In this document: positions 32,899-42,361 of the stretch, piece after piece
How the letters are laid out: each line of letters starts with the position of its first letter
How positions within the stretch are numbered: position 1 is the first letter of the stretch
Assembly: GCF_003946345.1 (NCBI RefSeq)
Contig: NZ_RHNY01000011.1
Coordinates: forward strand, 39,475-103,474
Direction of reading: 5' to 3'
Length of the DNA stretch: 64,000 nucleotides
Source of the DNA: Levilactobacillus tongjiangensis
GTDB lineage: Bacteria; Bacillota; Bacilli; Lactobacillales; Lactobacillaceae
The notes under the pieces: model-generated
What the model was told of the DNA's origin: nothing
Databases searched by the model: none
What the model saw: only the letters and a program-made list of their open reading frames with translations
Made by a program: the position numbers and the translations under genes

Positions 32899-35070
32899 CT
32901 ATGGCGCGTCATAAAGTTCCCATGTCAGTTGTCCTGCGTACTCACCTGCAACAGCATCATTATTAACGTTCAACATCAATCCTTCGTTCGCAGCCCATGA
33001 CCGCGTGACATCAATCTCCGCTTGGCCCTTTGGCGAAGCCGGGATGGGAAAAGCCTCGTCCGCTTTAATATGGGTCGTCTGCTTCTTCTGCACCCAAGCC
33101 AAATTTCCAGATAACTGGCGTTGAGCCGTCGTCGCAAATGGCTCGGATAACCGGACTGCCAGTTTCCAACTCCGACCGGCCTCACGGGTATCCCGGATCT
33201 TCAGTCCCCAGTTCAGGTGACGTTGAATCAATTGCCGGGAACCCGACAGTTGTGTGGTCTTAAACGTACTGTCCTTGGGTACTTGGGTGAATTGTAACTG
33301 TCCCGCCTGCTTGATCACGTGCACACTGAACGGCCGTCGGGTCACGTTACCGTACCCATCGTCCGCCGAAATAGTCACGATATTCCGCCCCATTTTAAGA
33401 CTGTCAATGGGAATCGACACGTGGAAATCCCCCGGTTGACTGCCCGGCTGTCGGGCTTGCGTAACCTGAGGCTGTCCCACGACTCGGTTGTTCAACGTCA
33501 CTTTTACATGACTGTCTTCCCACTCCTCATGGGTCAACGGATCACGACCATTCGTTAGCCGACCGGCAATCAAGGCATGTTTATCGGCTACGGCGTGTAT
33601 TTCGTCCTTACCAAGATTAGCCACTTGCAAGTCAGACTGGCCATTGATCAAATACGGTATCGTCGCTGAGGGGCTCCGATAATCTGGTCCGTAAAAATTC
33701 CCAATTACTGGCGGCATCCGTACCATCCGGCTAGTCGGCCGAACGGTTCCTTCAATGCTCACCAGCAAGGTATTTCTAGCGTGTGGCACGTTAGCCGTCA
33801 TTGACCGCTGCAACTGATACTGAAAGCGGTCACCCTGTAAGGTTGATTCCTCAAAAAAGAGATCATCCGACATCTGTAAGGCCACCCTTGCCCGGCGCCA
33901 CTTGATTTCCTTAGGCAACGGAACATCAATCTTCACGCCAGCTAATTCAGTCTTGCCAGTGTACCGGGTCCGGAATGTGTAACGCACGCGGTGTCCGGGG
34001 TCAATTTTGTCGCCCGCTCGTATCAACCGGCCACCCTCTTCCATACTGTGCAAACCGGTCACATCCCGCACGACGGCACCTAATTTATCAAATTTTGGGG
34101 TGTCACTCAACTGGTCCACGACCACCAACCCATTCTCACTTCCAGCCGTACTCGTTGCTCCGGTCACGCCCCAGAATACGCCGTTCGGTACGCTCCCGTT
34201 CACCGCAAACTGTTGCTGGTCGACTCGTATCTGCCCGGCTAGATAATCATCCTTACTCTGAAAGTTGCCCGCTGCATCCTTGTCATTTAATTGATAGACC
34301 AGCACACTTTCCTGAGCTTGCCACTTCACGGTCAAATGATGCCATCGGCCATCCGCCAGATTACTGACCGGTCGTGGTTGCGTCGGTTTTAAGCCATAAT
34401 AGTGTTGTTGGGCAGCTCCCAGCTGAACGTAACTGCTAGCTGTCCCCGGATACCCGTGATCCACGTGCATCCCGTTGGGTACCGTTGGATCACCGTCAAA
34501 GAAGCCGTGCATCCCCGGCAACGGCGTCCGGTTCACGTGCGTGTCAAACTCCAACGCCCAACTATTCTGAATGGCCGATTGAGCCACTGCGAGTGGCTCG
34601 GTCACCAGCGGCGTCTTATCCGTTCCCCACACCCCCAGGGACTGCCCCGCGTGAGACTGAGCACGCGCCTGTTGCGGTGAATTATGCAACACGAAGGCTA
34701 ACCCATCGGCCGCCGCCTGCCCCTTGTCACCAAAGTATAACCAGAGACCGATTTTCTTGTCCTGCTTCAAATTTAATTTAGCCTGAACCGCATCCTGACC
34801 ACCATCCTGAGACCAAACGGACCCTGCCTGACCGGTCGCCGTTGCTGGCTGATCACGCGTAATCAAAGCAATTGACTTCGCCATGCTCGGTGAATCCAGC
34901 AGTTCTGCCGAATTCTGTGGTGCCTGGGTCGTTAACAGCTTATCCAGTGGTAAACCCACCGGAGCGGTCCGTACGGCGTGAGCCAGATCCGGATTATCGG
35001 CCGCTTGTGCCGTGACCCACTGGCTCCCCACACCACAGGCCACCGCGAGTACGATCAAAAGTGATTTCAT
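32899..35070 (-). CDS. L-type lectin domain, WxL surface protein (paralogue)
   Basis: A 723-residue paralogue of the next gene. Signal peptide residues 1-24 (QWVTAQAADN). Lectin domain with GLAFVLHNS, QSLGVWGTDKT, SWALEFDTHVNR and GRWHHLTVKWQA; Ig-like middle (PLPKEIKWRRARVALQ); C-terminal WxL domain with LNWGLKIRDTR and LTWELYDAP. It ends within a few residues of the second WxL motif. ATG at 35070 has AGGGGGAG upstream; the frame to 35133 adds residues that break the signal peptide. No WxL-partner (DUF916) gene is in the window, so the two may bind wall independently. Confidence 0.9.
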   Translation of the reverse strand: MKSLLIVLAVACGVGSQWVTAQAADNPDLAHAVRTAPVGLPLDKLLTTQAPQNSAELLDSPSMAKSIALITRDQPATATGQAGSVWSQDGGQDAVQAKLNLKQDKKIGLWLYFGDKGQAAADGLAFVLHNSPQQARAQSHAGQSLGVWGTDKTPLVTEPLAVAQSAIQNSWALEFDTHVNRTPLPGMHGFFDGDPTVPNGMHVDHGYPGTASSYVQLGAAQQHYYGLKPTQPRPVSNLADGRWHHLTVKWQAQESVLVYQLNDKDAAGNFQSKDDYLAGQIRVDQQQFAVNGSVPNGVFWGVTGATSTAGSENGLVVVDQLSDTPKFDKLGAVVRDVTGLHSMEEGGRLIRAGDKIDPGHRVRYTFRTRYTGKTELAGVKIDVPLPKEIKWRRARVALQMSDDLFFEESTLQGDRFQYQLQRSMTANVPHARNTLLVSIEGTVRPTSRMVRMPPVIGNFYGPDYRSPSATIPYLINGQSDLQVANLGKDEIHAVADKHALIAGRLTNGRDPLTHEEWEDSHVKVTLNNRVVGQPQVTQARQPGSQPGDFHVSIPIDSLKMGRNIVTISADDGYGNVTRRPFSVHVIKQAGQLQFTQVPKDSTFKTTQLSGSRQLIQRHLNWGLKIRDTREAGRSWKLAVRLSEPFATTAQRQLSGNLAWVQKKQTTHIKADEAFPIPASPKGQAEIDVTRSWAANEGLMLNVNNDAVAGEYAGQLTWELYDAP

Positions 35071-35278
35071 GTGTGTTGCTCCCCCTGCTTTAACGTTCGG
35101 ACACAGATTATACAGAGGTCGGGCAAGCCACACACCTTAAATGCTTAAATATAATTATTTAAATATGTATGTAATTGTGGCAGCGCTTACACCAGATAGT
35201 TAAAGGCAGGTAGCCCAGGCGCAATCCCAAGCTACCTACCGGATCACACGTATTTAATGACCCCGTTTTACATAATGT

Positions 35279-36484
35279 CTAAATTCGATTGAATTTCTTC
35301 ACTAAACGCTTCGCCGGCCGCGCCAGCTTGATCAATCCCAAGGTCAAGCCAATGCTGATGGCCACCATCCCAGCGCCGAAGACGGGCGTCCAGCTCAAAC
35401 CAAATTGACTCGTCACCTGACCACCAATCCCAGACCCCAGCGCGATTCCCACGTTGAAGGCCGCAATATTCAAGGCTGACGCCATGGTGATGTCGTTGGG
35501 CGTGTTCTTTTCAGCTAGCTGAACAATGTACAATTGTAAGCCTGGCACGTTCATAAAGGCAAAGAACCCCATGAACAACACCGTTAGGAGGCCTAGCCAA
35601 TGACTACCGGACGTAAACGTCAGGACTAGCAACGTCACGAACAGACCGGTAAACATCTTCAATAGCGCAGCCAACGGCTTGGCATTAGCCCAACGACCGC
35701 CTAATGTATTACCAATCGCAACCATCAACCCATAAACGACCAGGATAACGACAACGGCGCCAGCCGACCACCCCATCTTCTGTTCCAACAGGGGTGACAG
35801 GTAGGTGTATGCCACAAAAGTTCCCCCGTAGCCCAACGCCGTAACCAACAGCGCTAATAACAATTGGGGATTGCCCAATACCCGCAGGATGCCTTTGGCA
35901 GTAGCCTTGCTAGGCAATGGCAGGTTCCGCGGTACTAAAATGTAGTCCGCAATCAACCCGATCACACCAATCACACTAATGAAGATGAAGGACCAGCGCC
36001 AACCGCCAAGTTGACCGATCATGGTGCCCATTGGTACCCCGGTCACCGTGGCGACCGTCAAACCAGTGAACATCACGGCAATGGCCGAAGCCCGTTTGGA
36101 AGGTGCCACCACGTCCGCCGCAATCACTGACGCCACGGTCATAAAGATTCCGTGAGCCAATGCGGCGATAACCCGACCAGCCAACAAGATGATAAAGGCC
36201 GGGGCAAAGGCAGCGACTAAATTCCCTAAAATAAACAGTAACATGATGATCACCATCAAGGTGTGCCGGTTGATCTGCCCGGTCAGTAACGTCATCAGTG
36301 GTGCGCCGACCATGATTCCCAGTGCGTAGACGGAGACCGTCATGCCGGCCTGGGCCATGCTGACGTAAAAGCTCTGAATCAGTAACGGAATCAGGCCGAC
36401 GCTGATGAATTCCGTGGAGCCGATGGCAAAGGCGCTGACGGCCAGTGCCAGTAAAGTAAAGGTTGGTGAAATTTTCTTAGTCAT
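35279..36484 (-). CDS. MFS transporter (AraJ/YdhP-like DHA1)
   Basis: A 401-residue, 12-span MFS protein of the sugar-efflux/AraJ branch: GSTEFISVGLIPLLIQSF in span 1, GAPLMTLLTGQINRH motif A region, GRVIAALAHGIFMTVAS in span 4 and TGVPMGTMIGQLGGWRWSF in span 5. Divergent, 129 bp, from an HxlR regulator gene that probably controls it. Substrate not determinable; such pairs often confer tolerance to aldehydes, sugars or drugs. ATG 36484 with AAGGAGG. Confidence 0.88.
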   Translation of the reverse strand: MTKKISPTFTLLALAVSAFAIGSTEFISVGLIPLLIQSFYVSMAQAGMTVSVYALGIMVGAPLMTLLTGQINRHTLMVIIMLLFILGNLVAAFAPAFIILLAGRVIAALAHGIFMTVASVIAADVVAPSKRASAIAVMFTGLTVATVTGVPMGTMIGQLGGWRWSFIFISVIGVIGLIADYILVPRNLPLPSKATAKGILRVLGNPQLLLALLVTALGYGGTFVAYTYLSPLLEQKMGWSAGAVVVILVVYGLMVAIGNTLGGRWANAKPLAALLKMFTGLFVTLLVLTFTSGSHWLGLLTVLFMGFFAFMNVPGLQLYIVQLAEKNTPNDITMASALNIAAFNVGIALGSGIGGQVTSQFGLSWTPVFGAGMVAISIGLTLGLIKLARPAKRLVKKFNRI

Positions 36485-36613
36485 AATGACCTCCTTGTTT
36501 TTCGTTTGCTAACGTGATAAGTATTGATTATACTGGTTAGTAACTTACGTACAAGAACCCACTTTAAAGTGCGATACCCACCAAAAGGTAACTATTAGAC
36601 AGGAGGCCGTTTC

Positions 36614-36976
36614 ATGCCCACAAAAACGTATCACATCGGTGTCGAAGCTACGATGGAAATCATCGGTGGCAAGTGGAAATCCATTATTCTCTGCCATCTC
36701 CGCCATCAAACCATGCGAACCAGTGAATTAGCCCGGGCCATTCCCCAAATCTCGCAGAAGATGTTGACGCAACAACTTCGCGAACTGGAAGCAGCTAATA
36801 TTGTGACCCGTCACGTTTACAAGCAGGTCCCACCCCGGGTCGACTATGCGCTCACTGATTACGGCGAGTCACTGTCTGGCATTCTCCACGAGCTCTGCGT
36901 TTGGGGGGAAGATAATATCGACCGGCGGCAGGCTGAGGGTGAAGAGATCACCCTGTTAAGTCGCGACGATGTCTAA
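36614..36976 (+). CDS. HxlR-family (MarR-like) regulator
   Basis: A 120-residue HxlR winged-helix protein: GVEATMEIIGGKWKSIILCH, then TSELARAIPQISQKMLTQQL, REL and VDYALTDYGESL. It has one Cys in the DNA-binding N-terminus (ILCHL), the position used for thiol/aldehyde sensing in HypR/YodB relatives. Divergent from an MFS exporter gene. ATG 36614 with CAGGAGG upstream. Confidence 0.9.
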   Translation: MPTKTYHIGVEATMEIIGGKWKSIILCHLRHQTMRTSELARAIPQISQKMLTQQLRELEAANIVTRHVYKQVPPRVDYALTDYGESLSGILHELCVWGEDNIDRRQAEGEEITLLSRDDV

Positions 36977-37004
36977 CGGTTGATGAGTAAAGGTCGCGGC
37001 TAAT

Positions 37005-37198
37005 GGTCGCCTCCGGCTGTCAGGGCGGGTGCTAGCTGTGGGGACCGCCTGTGGCCTTAGGTGCGGTCCTTCGGCTCGACTGGAAGCCTTGGTCAAACCA
37101 CCAAGTCTCCCAGCTCGTCCCGTGTTCTAACCTCGGAAAATTCACCGAGCTAAGAACACCGTCACGGCCAGCACCCACCCTGACAACCTGCGGCTACG
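37005..37198 (-). repeat. Cloverleaf element, copy I (complete)
   Basis: Closing stem GTCAGGGCGGGTGCT/AGCACCCACCCTGAC; arms GGACCGC/GCGGTCC, CTGGAAGCCTTGG/CCAAGTCTCCCAG and TGTTCTAACCTCGG/CCGAGCTAAGAACA. GCC-type end 29 nt past the HxlR stop codon. Confidence 0.92.
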
Positions 37199-37282
37199 GT
37201 AGCGCATTGACATTAGACCAGTGCTCACCGTCAAACTAGGCTGGTCGTTGATTCTACTTAACTAGATTTCAACCTTGTATTT

Positions 37283-37342
37283 ACACAAAAATAGCTGATT
37301 ACTTTGGATGCTACCACCCTTGATAATCAGCTAATTTTGTGT
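37283..37342. repeat. Long hairpin, possible terminator
   Basis: ACACAAAAATAGCTGATTA and TAATCAGCTAATTTTGTGT form a 19-bp stem with one mismatch around 22 nt. It may end the HxlR transcript after element I. The rest of the 36977-37887 gap holds only elements I and J. Confidence 0.6.
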
Positions 37343-37487
37343 TGAATTTAAATAGCCGCCATTAACCCATATTGATCAATAAGTAGCCTCCGAAAAAAAC
37401 CACCAGTTACCTCAACTACAAAAGAATATTCAACTGTTGGCCACACACCATCCATAATTCCACCAGTTTAAACCCATTGCGACTCGG

Positions 37488-37683
37488 TAGCCGACGGGGG
37501 GCAGGGGCGGGGCTAGCTGTGTCGATGGTGTTAGGCTGGGCGCTTGCTTTTTCCCGGCCTTACACCATGGGACGGGTTGGGAGCCTTGGCGGGCTAACCA
37601 GGGCTCCCAACCGAGGGCCAAGACCGCTCCTCAGGCTTGGACCGTGCCCCACAGCCAGCGCCGCCTCTGACGCCCGTCGGCGA
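37488..37683 (+). repeat. Cloverleaf element, copy J (complete)
   Basis: Ends GCCGACGGGGGGCAGG and CGCCCGTCGGC; arms ATGGTGTTAGGCTGGG/CCCGGCCTTACACCAT, GGTTGGGAGCC/GGGCTCCCAACC and GGGCCAAG/CTTGGACC. It lies upstream of a glycosyltransferase operon, not after a gene. Confidence 0.9.
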
Positions 37684-37887
37684 CAATCAAAATTACCACG
37701 ATTCCTTTACACGTACCGGCTTTCAGCAATTTTTTAGCCATAAATGAACTTTATCACCTGAATAAACGGTTTCTGTGTTAAATTAATGCACAAACTTGCT
37801 GACCTACCTCCCTGAAAGGTCTATAATTATTTTTATTGTTATTTAAGATTGTTAATTTAATTAACGGATCTGGGGAGAGAAATCGCT

Positions 37888-38811
37888 ATGCACTTATTCA
37901 TCAATATTGTGCCGCAAGCCCAGTTGGATTGGCAGCGTTTAACAACGCTCATCGGAGAAATTGCTGACCAACACTTTGCGGCCATCACTTTAAACTTACA
38001 ACTACCCACAGACCAGCAACTGACTGCCGAACAAACTCGGCAGGCGGACGCTTGGTCCCTTACCCAAAACACCCACCCCCAACTCAGTGACACCGACACG
38101 ACCCTCTTGAACCTACGAGAGACGGACCACCTACTGCCGGGCGCGCTACAACAGTGGGCGCAAGTCACGGCCCAACACGCCGGCAGTCTGGTCAGCCTGG
38201 CAACGTTTGATAGTGCTGAACCAGTGCCCAATCAAATTGCCAGCTACCTGGCCGACTACCAAGATTCCAGCACGCGCTTGACGCTGCAGCAACTGGCTGG
38301 TGACACCCCCGTGACCGACACCACCACCCTGTGGGCCCTTCAAAGCTACAGTGTCCAGGATAACCTGCAAACGCAACGCTTGTTGAGCCAACGACTACGG
38401 TTAACTGGGCTCTTACTACCTAAGACCCTTCTACGTGCTGACCTACCACTGGTTTCCCTGGCCCAAACGCTCACGGTTCTGCAGAACTCGACCGATGTCG
38501 TCCGGCTCCACGTACCAACGTTAGCGCGCCAAGCTTGGTCCGCCACCACCCCGCTGGCGTGGTTAGATCAGCTACAAAGTATCACGGTCAGTGACCTCGA
38601 TGTCAGCTGGCAACCGGTCTTCACGACCTACGCGCAAAGTCAGCTCAACACGCTGCTGAATGTTGCGGGTCGTCGAGCGCTGTCAGCGTCGGTTCATTTA
38701 CAACTCTTGCAACGGATCAAGCACCTGACCGTCCAGCCAACCCGCCGGTGGTCTCGTCTCGGTCTCCTACAGCTCGTGTCGCCTCGCATGGCACACCGGC
38801 TGTTCTATTAG
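37888..38811 (+). CDS. Unknown protein paired with a glycosyltransferase
   Basis: A 307-residue protein, rich in Leu, Thr and Gln, with no signal peptide or membrane span. The first strand (MHLFINIVPQAQLDWQRLTT) and general pattern could be a degenerate Rossmann-like fold, but no nucleotide-sugar or DxD motif is evident. It ends in a basic segment (RRWSRLGLLQLVSPRMAHRL), as the neighbouring glycosyltransferase does. Only 10 nt separate the two genes, so they act together; it may be an accessory subunit for a wall or surface-protein glycosyltransferase. Family not recognised. Confidence 0.65.
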   Translation: MHLFINIVPQAQLDWQRLTTLIGEIADQHFAAITLNLQLPTDQQLTAEQTRQADAWSLTQNTHPQLSDTDTTLLNLRETDHLLPGALQQWAQVTAQHAGSLVSLATFDSAEPVPNQIASYLADYQDSSTRLTLQQLAGDTPVTDTTTLWALQSYSVQDNLQTQRLLSQRLRLTGLLLPKTLLRADLPLVSLAQTLTVLQNSTDVVRLHVPTLARQAWSATTPLAWLDQLQSITVSDLDVSWQPVFTTYAQSQLNTLLNVAGRRALSASVHLQLLQRIKHLTVQPTRRWSRLGLLQLVSPRMAHRLFY

Positions 38812-38821
38812 GAGGTACCTC

Positions 38822-40027
38822 ATGAAATTTAGTCTAATCACCCCAGTTAAAACTGGAGAATTAGCGCAACTGCAAGGCCTAAAACGTAACTTAGAAGCCC
38901 AAACGACCTACGATTTTGAATGGTTGATTGCCACCACGCTGCCCATTGACAGCAGCCAGCCCGAGTGGCAGGCCGACTTTGCCATTCATGTGATCACGCC
39001 AGATACGGCGACCATCGGGGGCGCCCGTAACGCCGCCATGGCCGCTGCGACCGGTGACTGGCTCGTGTTCGTTGACAGTGATGACTACTTACTGCCTAAC
39101 GCTCTCACGGAAATGGCGGCCAGCCAAGCATTGACGGCCACTACCATGGCGGACCTCAACCAGTACGCCACCTACGAACCCCACGTGTCCTTTACCAACA
39201 GTCTCACGCCAGATACAGCCCGCGATAGTCTACCTAAATGGGGTGGTAAGAAGCGCCACGCCCCCAAGAACCGCGCCCTCAACTTAACGCCTGAATTGGC
39301 AGCGACTCTGCCCGCTGATTTACCAGCTGAAGCTCAAAACTGGCTGCAACATAAGACGCGGCTCTACCAGGGCGAACAACGCTGGCAAGCCTTCGACCGC
39401 CAACTTAAAATTAGTGGTAAGGTCATCAGCCGCGAGTTGGTGCAACAGGCCAAGCTAACTTTTGACGCGACCAACGCCCTGTACCCGGACTACCATTTTC
39501 TAACTCAGGTCATGGCCCGAACCTCCCGTTACGTCGTCCTAGCCAACCCAACCTACATTCGGGTTCGGCACAATGATCCTATCAACTCGCCGGCCACTCA
39601 CCAGCTAGAAGTCCCTAACCGTTGGCACCTGCGGGTGGCGGCCTGGGAGGCTGGACTCACTGACCTGACCGATAACGACCTCCAAACGGCCTTCAGTACC
39701 TATACGATCCGCCGCCTGCACCGATACCTCTTTCAGGCGCTAGCGACTAGCACGCCGGTAACTGTGGATGACGTGCCAGTCCTCATGACCCAGCTACAGC
39801 ACTACCTGCAAGGCGTTACGCCGGCCGCCTTTAACACAACATCGCGCTTCAGTCGCCAAATCTTACGCAAAATTCAACACACTGGCAGGCTCCCCCAAAG
39901 GCGGATCAACACGCTGGTGCGGCTACGGCAGTTGAACCGAGTCGTGCGTCACCGGGGTCGTGGCGTCACGCGGTTAGCGTACAACTGGTGGTTTACTAAA
40001 TTGCCGGTCAAACCACTCTTCGAATAG
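38822..40027 (+). CDS. GT-A family 2 glycosyltransferase
   Basis: A 401-residue family 2 glycosyltransferase. N-terminal fold: MKFSLITPVKTGELAQLQGL, the nucleotide-sugar segment TIGGARNAAMAAATGDW and the metal-binding DSDDYLLP (about residues 81-88). The C-terminal third is basic and Arg-rich (RRINTLVRLRQLNRVVRHRG) and may bind membrane or teichoic acid. The last codons overlap, on the opposite strand, coding sequence of a DUF5776 surface-protein gene, so the natural C-terminus may have been altered by the rearrangement there. AGGAGG lies upstream of ATG 38822. Confidence 0.85.
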   Translation: MKFSLITPVKTGELAQLQGLKRNLEAQTTYDFEWLIATTLPIDSSQPEWQADFAIHVITPDTATIGGARNAAMAAATGDWLVFVDSDDYLLPNALTEMAASQALTATTMADLNQYATYEPHVSFTNSLTPDTARDSLPKWGGKKRHAPKNRALNLTPELAATLPADLPAEAQNWLQHKTRLYQGEQRWQAFDRQLKISGKVISRELVQQAKLTFDATNALYPDYHFLTQVMARTSRYVVLANPTYIRVRHNDPINSPATHQLEVPNRWHLRVAAWEAGLTDLTDNDLQTAFSTYTIRRLHRYLFQALATSTPVTVDDVPVLMTQLQHYLQGVTPAAFNTTSRFSRQILRKIQHTGRLPQRRINTLVRLRQLNRVVRHRGRGVTRLAYNWWFTKLPVKPLFE

Positions 40028-41488
40028 GCATTCAGACCACTGGGGTTGATCACGGTAACCTTACTTTGTTTCTTGGCGTAGTAGAGTGGTGCGACATAGT
40101 CGCTATTTGCGGTGATGTAGCCAATGGTTCCTTTACCATTGAGGTCCTCAACCTTGTAGCGCTTAACCCCGTTTTTCGCGGTCGCGGTACCAATGACCTT
40201 GAACATAGGCCGGTTCATCCGCGACTTCTTGGCGTACGTGGTCTTGAGGGTCTTCTTGGTGAAGGTTGAGGACCCGTAGAGACCAATCTTCTTGGTGGCA
40301 TAGACGGACGCTATCCTTAACAGCAACGTCGGCCGCAGCCTTGCGGTAGGTGTAGGTGACGGATTGATTGGCGCTGGTAAACTTACCAGATTCGTCACCG
40401 GTCGTCTTCACGAGCTGGTAACCATCGATACTGAGGGGCGCCGTTTTGTAGCTGTCGCCAAGCGAACCCGTTAAGGTCTTGTCTGGCTTTAAGGTGTTGC
40501 CTTGTTCATCGACGTAGTGGACGGTGACGGGCTGGCTGGTAGCGCTGGGCGTAACAGCGGGTGTTGTTGGCTTTGAATCGTCCTTGTAGACGTAGCAAGT
40601 TGTGGCGGTTGATACCGCTGCTGCACTCAGTTGGCCATCGGCGACGTAAGTGATCTTTGTTGGATCACTGTCATCGGTCTGCTTAATAATAAAATTAGTG
40701 AGTGGTTCCTTAAGCAAGGCACGTTCTTTATCCGCGGAGGCTTGGGGATCCAATCGCACCAGTTGTTCCGATGAATCGGTTAAGTATCGATAGGACTTCG
40801 CAAGGTCCTGAATTTGTGGAAGATACGAATTCAAATCGTCTTCTGAGGCAAAGTACAAGTCAAAGGTGTCCGTAAAATTAATTCCTGAGAGGTCGTACAT
40901 CTTGGTTAACATATCCGTAATTTTGCCGTCATACTCTTTCTTAATGTCGCTAAAATCTCGTGTTTCAAGATCCGTTTGTGCGCCGACCTTAAAAAGCCAA
41001 GCGAAGAAGTAAGTATAGTCACTATAGTAGGTGGTCAGCTCGTCAGAACTTAACTCTTTGGGAGGATTGGGCTGGGCGATGTAGTCTGCAAAAGATTCAT
41101 CTGGACTTACAGTTAAACCATTCTGCGCAAGGCTAGTCATTTGGGCCGCGATTACGCGAGAATCGTCTCCTTCGTTATCATAAGCACCGACGAACGGGAA
41201 TTTGAAGTTGTCTCCAGTTATGTCCGCTACTGAATAGAGCTGAGGGACAAGGACCCCTTGTTTTTTGGCAAACCAAGGCGTATGGGTCGTCTGGCCTTGT
41301 TCGTCGGTGATTCGATCGTAGGGCGCTTGAATTGAATCGAATTTATAAGTAACAGTGTCTTGAGGATCAGCTGTTGCAGTGGTGCCCGGCTCAGTTGTTG
41401 CCGCTTGAGCCAGAGTTGGTGTGACGATACCACCCAGTAAACTTAATGTAAGGCCGGTTAGAACGATCCGGCGAACTAATTTTGACAT
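39949..41488 (-). pseudogene. Broken MucBP/DUF5776 surface protein
   Basis: From ATG 41488 a signal peptide (MSKLVRRIVLTGLTLSLLGG..LAQA) leads into an N-terminal domain (about 40-300) and one MucBP domain (TVHYVDEQGNTLKPDKTLTG, about 318-378). At 40303-40310 a tandem GACG-GACG (minus CGTC-CGTC) shifts the frame: one frame runs into nonsense (ending 40163), while the other continues as a good DUF5776 domain (KKIGLYGSSTFTKKTLKTTY; RYKVEDLNGKGTIGYITANS). That domain stops being recognisable after NAYSKSGLTG, where sequence merges with the 3' end of the glycosyltransferase gene. So it is both frameshifted and truncated; no sorting signal remains. Confidence 0.85.
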
Positions 41489-41559
41489 TTCATCACCTCA
41501 TGAATTTAAGCTAAGTATATGCTCAGTTTAGCACAACTTGATGTCAAACATGAAACCGC

Positions 41560-41598
41560 TTTAAAAAATAACAGGTCAAGACATTGACGTCTTGACCT
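41560..41598 (-). terminator. Terminator after the DUF5776 remnant
   Basis: Minus strand AGGTCAAGAC pairs with GTCTTGACCT, then GTTATTTTTT. Confidence 0.75.
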
Positions 41599-41618
41599 GG
41601 GGATTTGAAAAGCTGAGA

Positions 41619-41690
41619 TTATTTGAGCGTTTTAACAAAGTAGACATTTGCAGTGATATAGCCACCGGCAACCACACCAACGACTAGCAT
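41619..41690 (-). pseudogene. Remnant: last codons of another DUF5776 gene
   Basis: On the minus strand the last 23 codons read MLVVGVVAGGYITANVYFVK then TLK and TAA. GGYITANVYFVKTLK is the usual C-terminal end of DUF5776 domains. It keeps its own terminator but has no upstream gene; cloverleaf copy K begins 7 bp away. It is the tail of a lost surface-protein gene. Confidence 0.6.
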
Positions 41691-41696
41691 CAATCA

Positions 41697-41869
41697 CTGA
41701 TTACTAGGGACGGAACCCTGTGTCGGTTCGCTAAGCCCGATGGTCTACCGGGCTTAGCGGACGGCCGAGCTTGAAGACGCCGTGCATTATCCGTGGCTTC
41801 AAGTCGCCCTGGCGACCGCTTCATAGGCCCCAGGTCTGCCCCACTGGGTGGCCGTCCCTAGTAACCAGC
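41697..41869 (+). repeat. Cloverleaf element, copy K (complete)
   Basis: Closing stem CTGATTACTAGGGACGG/CCGTCCCTAGTAACCAG; arms TCGCTAAGCCCG/CGGGCTTAGCGG, CTTGAAGACG../..GTGGCTTCAAG and a weaker third arm. One end is 11 nt past the Rrf2 stop codon, the other 7 bp from the DUF5776 remnant. Confidence 0.85.
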
Positions 41870-41879
41870 GACGAACAAC

Positions 41880-42314
41880 TTAGTGAATTTTGGCGTGATG
41901 GCGGGTGAGGATGCCAGCAATGATTTGGGCGAGCGTCTGCTGCTCCAACTGAGCCTCCGCTGCCCGCTGCACCTCATCGTAGGCCTCACGCAACGTATCC
42001 TGAATGTTCGCCCCCACCACACACTGGGGGTTGGTCTTATCATCTACGTGCAATAGGTTGCCGTCCTCTTCAACAGCCCGGTAAATATCTAGCAACGTGA
42101 TTGCCGTCGCATCCCTAGTCAATTTGGGGGTCGCCGAGCCCTGTTGGGTGGTCAGCAGGCCTGCCCGGCGCAACGCTCCCATCAGCCGTCGTACCAGTGC
42201 CGGATTCGATTCCACACTGGCCGCAATGGTCGCACTAGACAAATCACCATCCTGATAAATCGACACGTAAGCTAAAATGTGAATCGCATCGCTAAGTTTA
42301 TGTGAATAGCGCAT
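41880..42314 (-). CDS. Rrf2-family regulator
   Basis: A 144-residue Rrf2 winged-helix protein: MRYSHKLSDAIHILAYVSI, then SSATIAASVESNPALVRRLM. It has one Cys (QCVVG) instead of the three that bind an Fe-S cluster in IscR/NsrR, so it probably senses thiol or carbonyl stress rather than Fe-S status, like the YwnA/HypR-type members. It follows an NmrA-like oxidoreductase gene by 47 nt on the same strand; such pairs are usually autoregulated. AAGGAGG upstream of ATG 42314. Confidence 0.9.
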   Translation of the reverse strand: MRYSHKLSDAIHILAYVSIYQDGDLSSATIAASVESNPALVRRLMGALRRAGLLTTQQGSATPKLTRDATAITLLDIYRAVEEDGNLLHVDDKTNPQCVVGANIQDTLREAYDEVQRAAEAQLEQQTLAQIIAGILTRHHAKIH

Positions 42315-42361
42315 CCGATCCCTCCTTCACTCTCTTCAGGACACATGATACCAATCTGATA

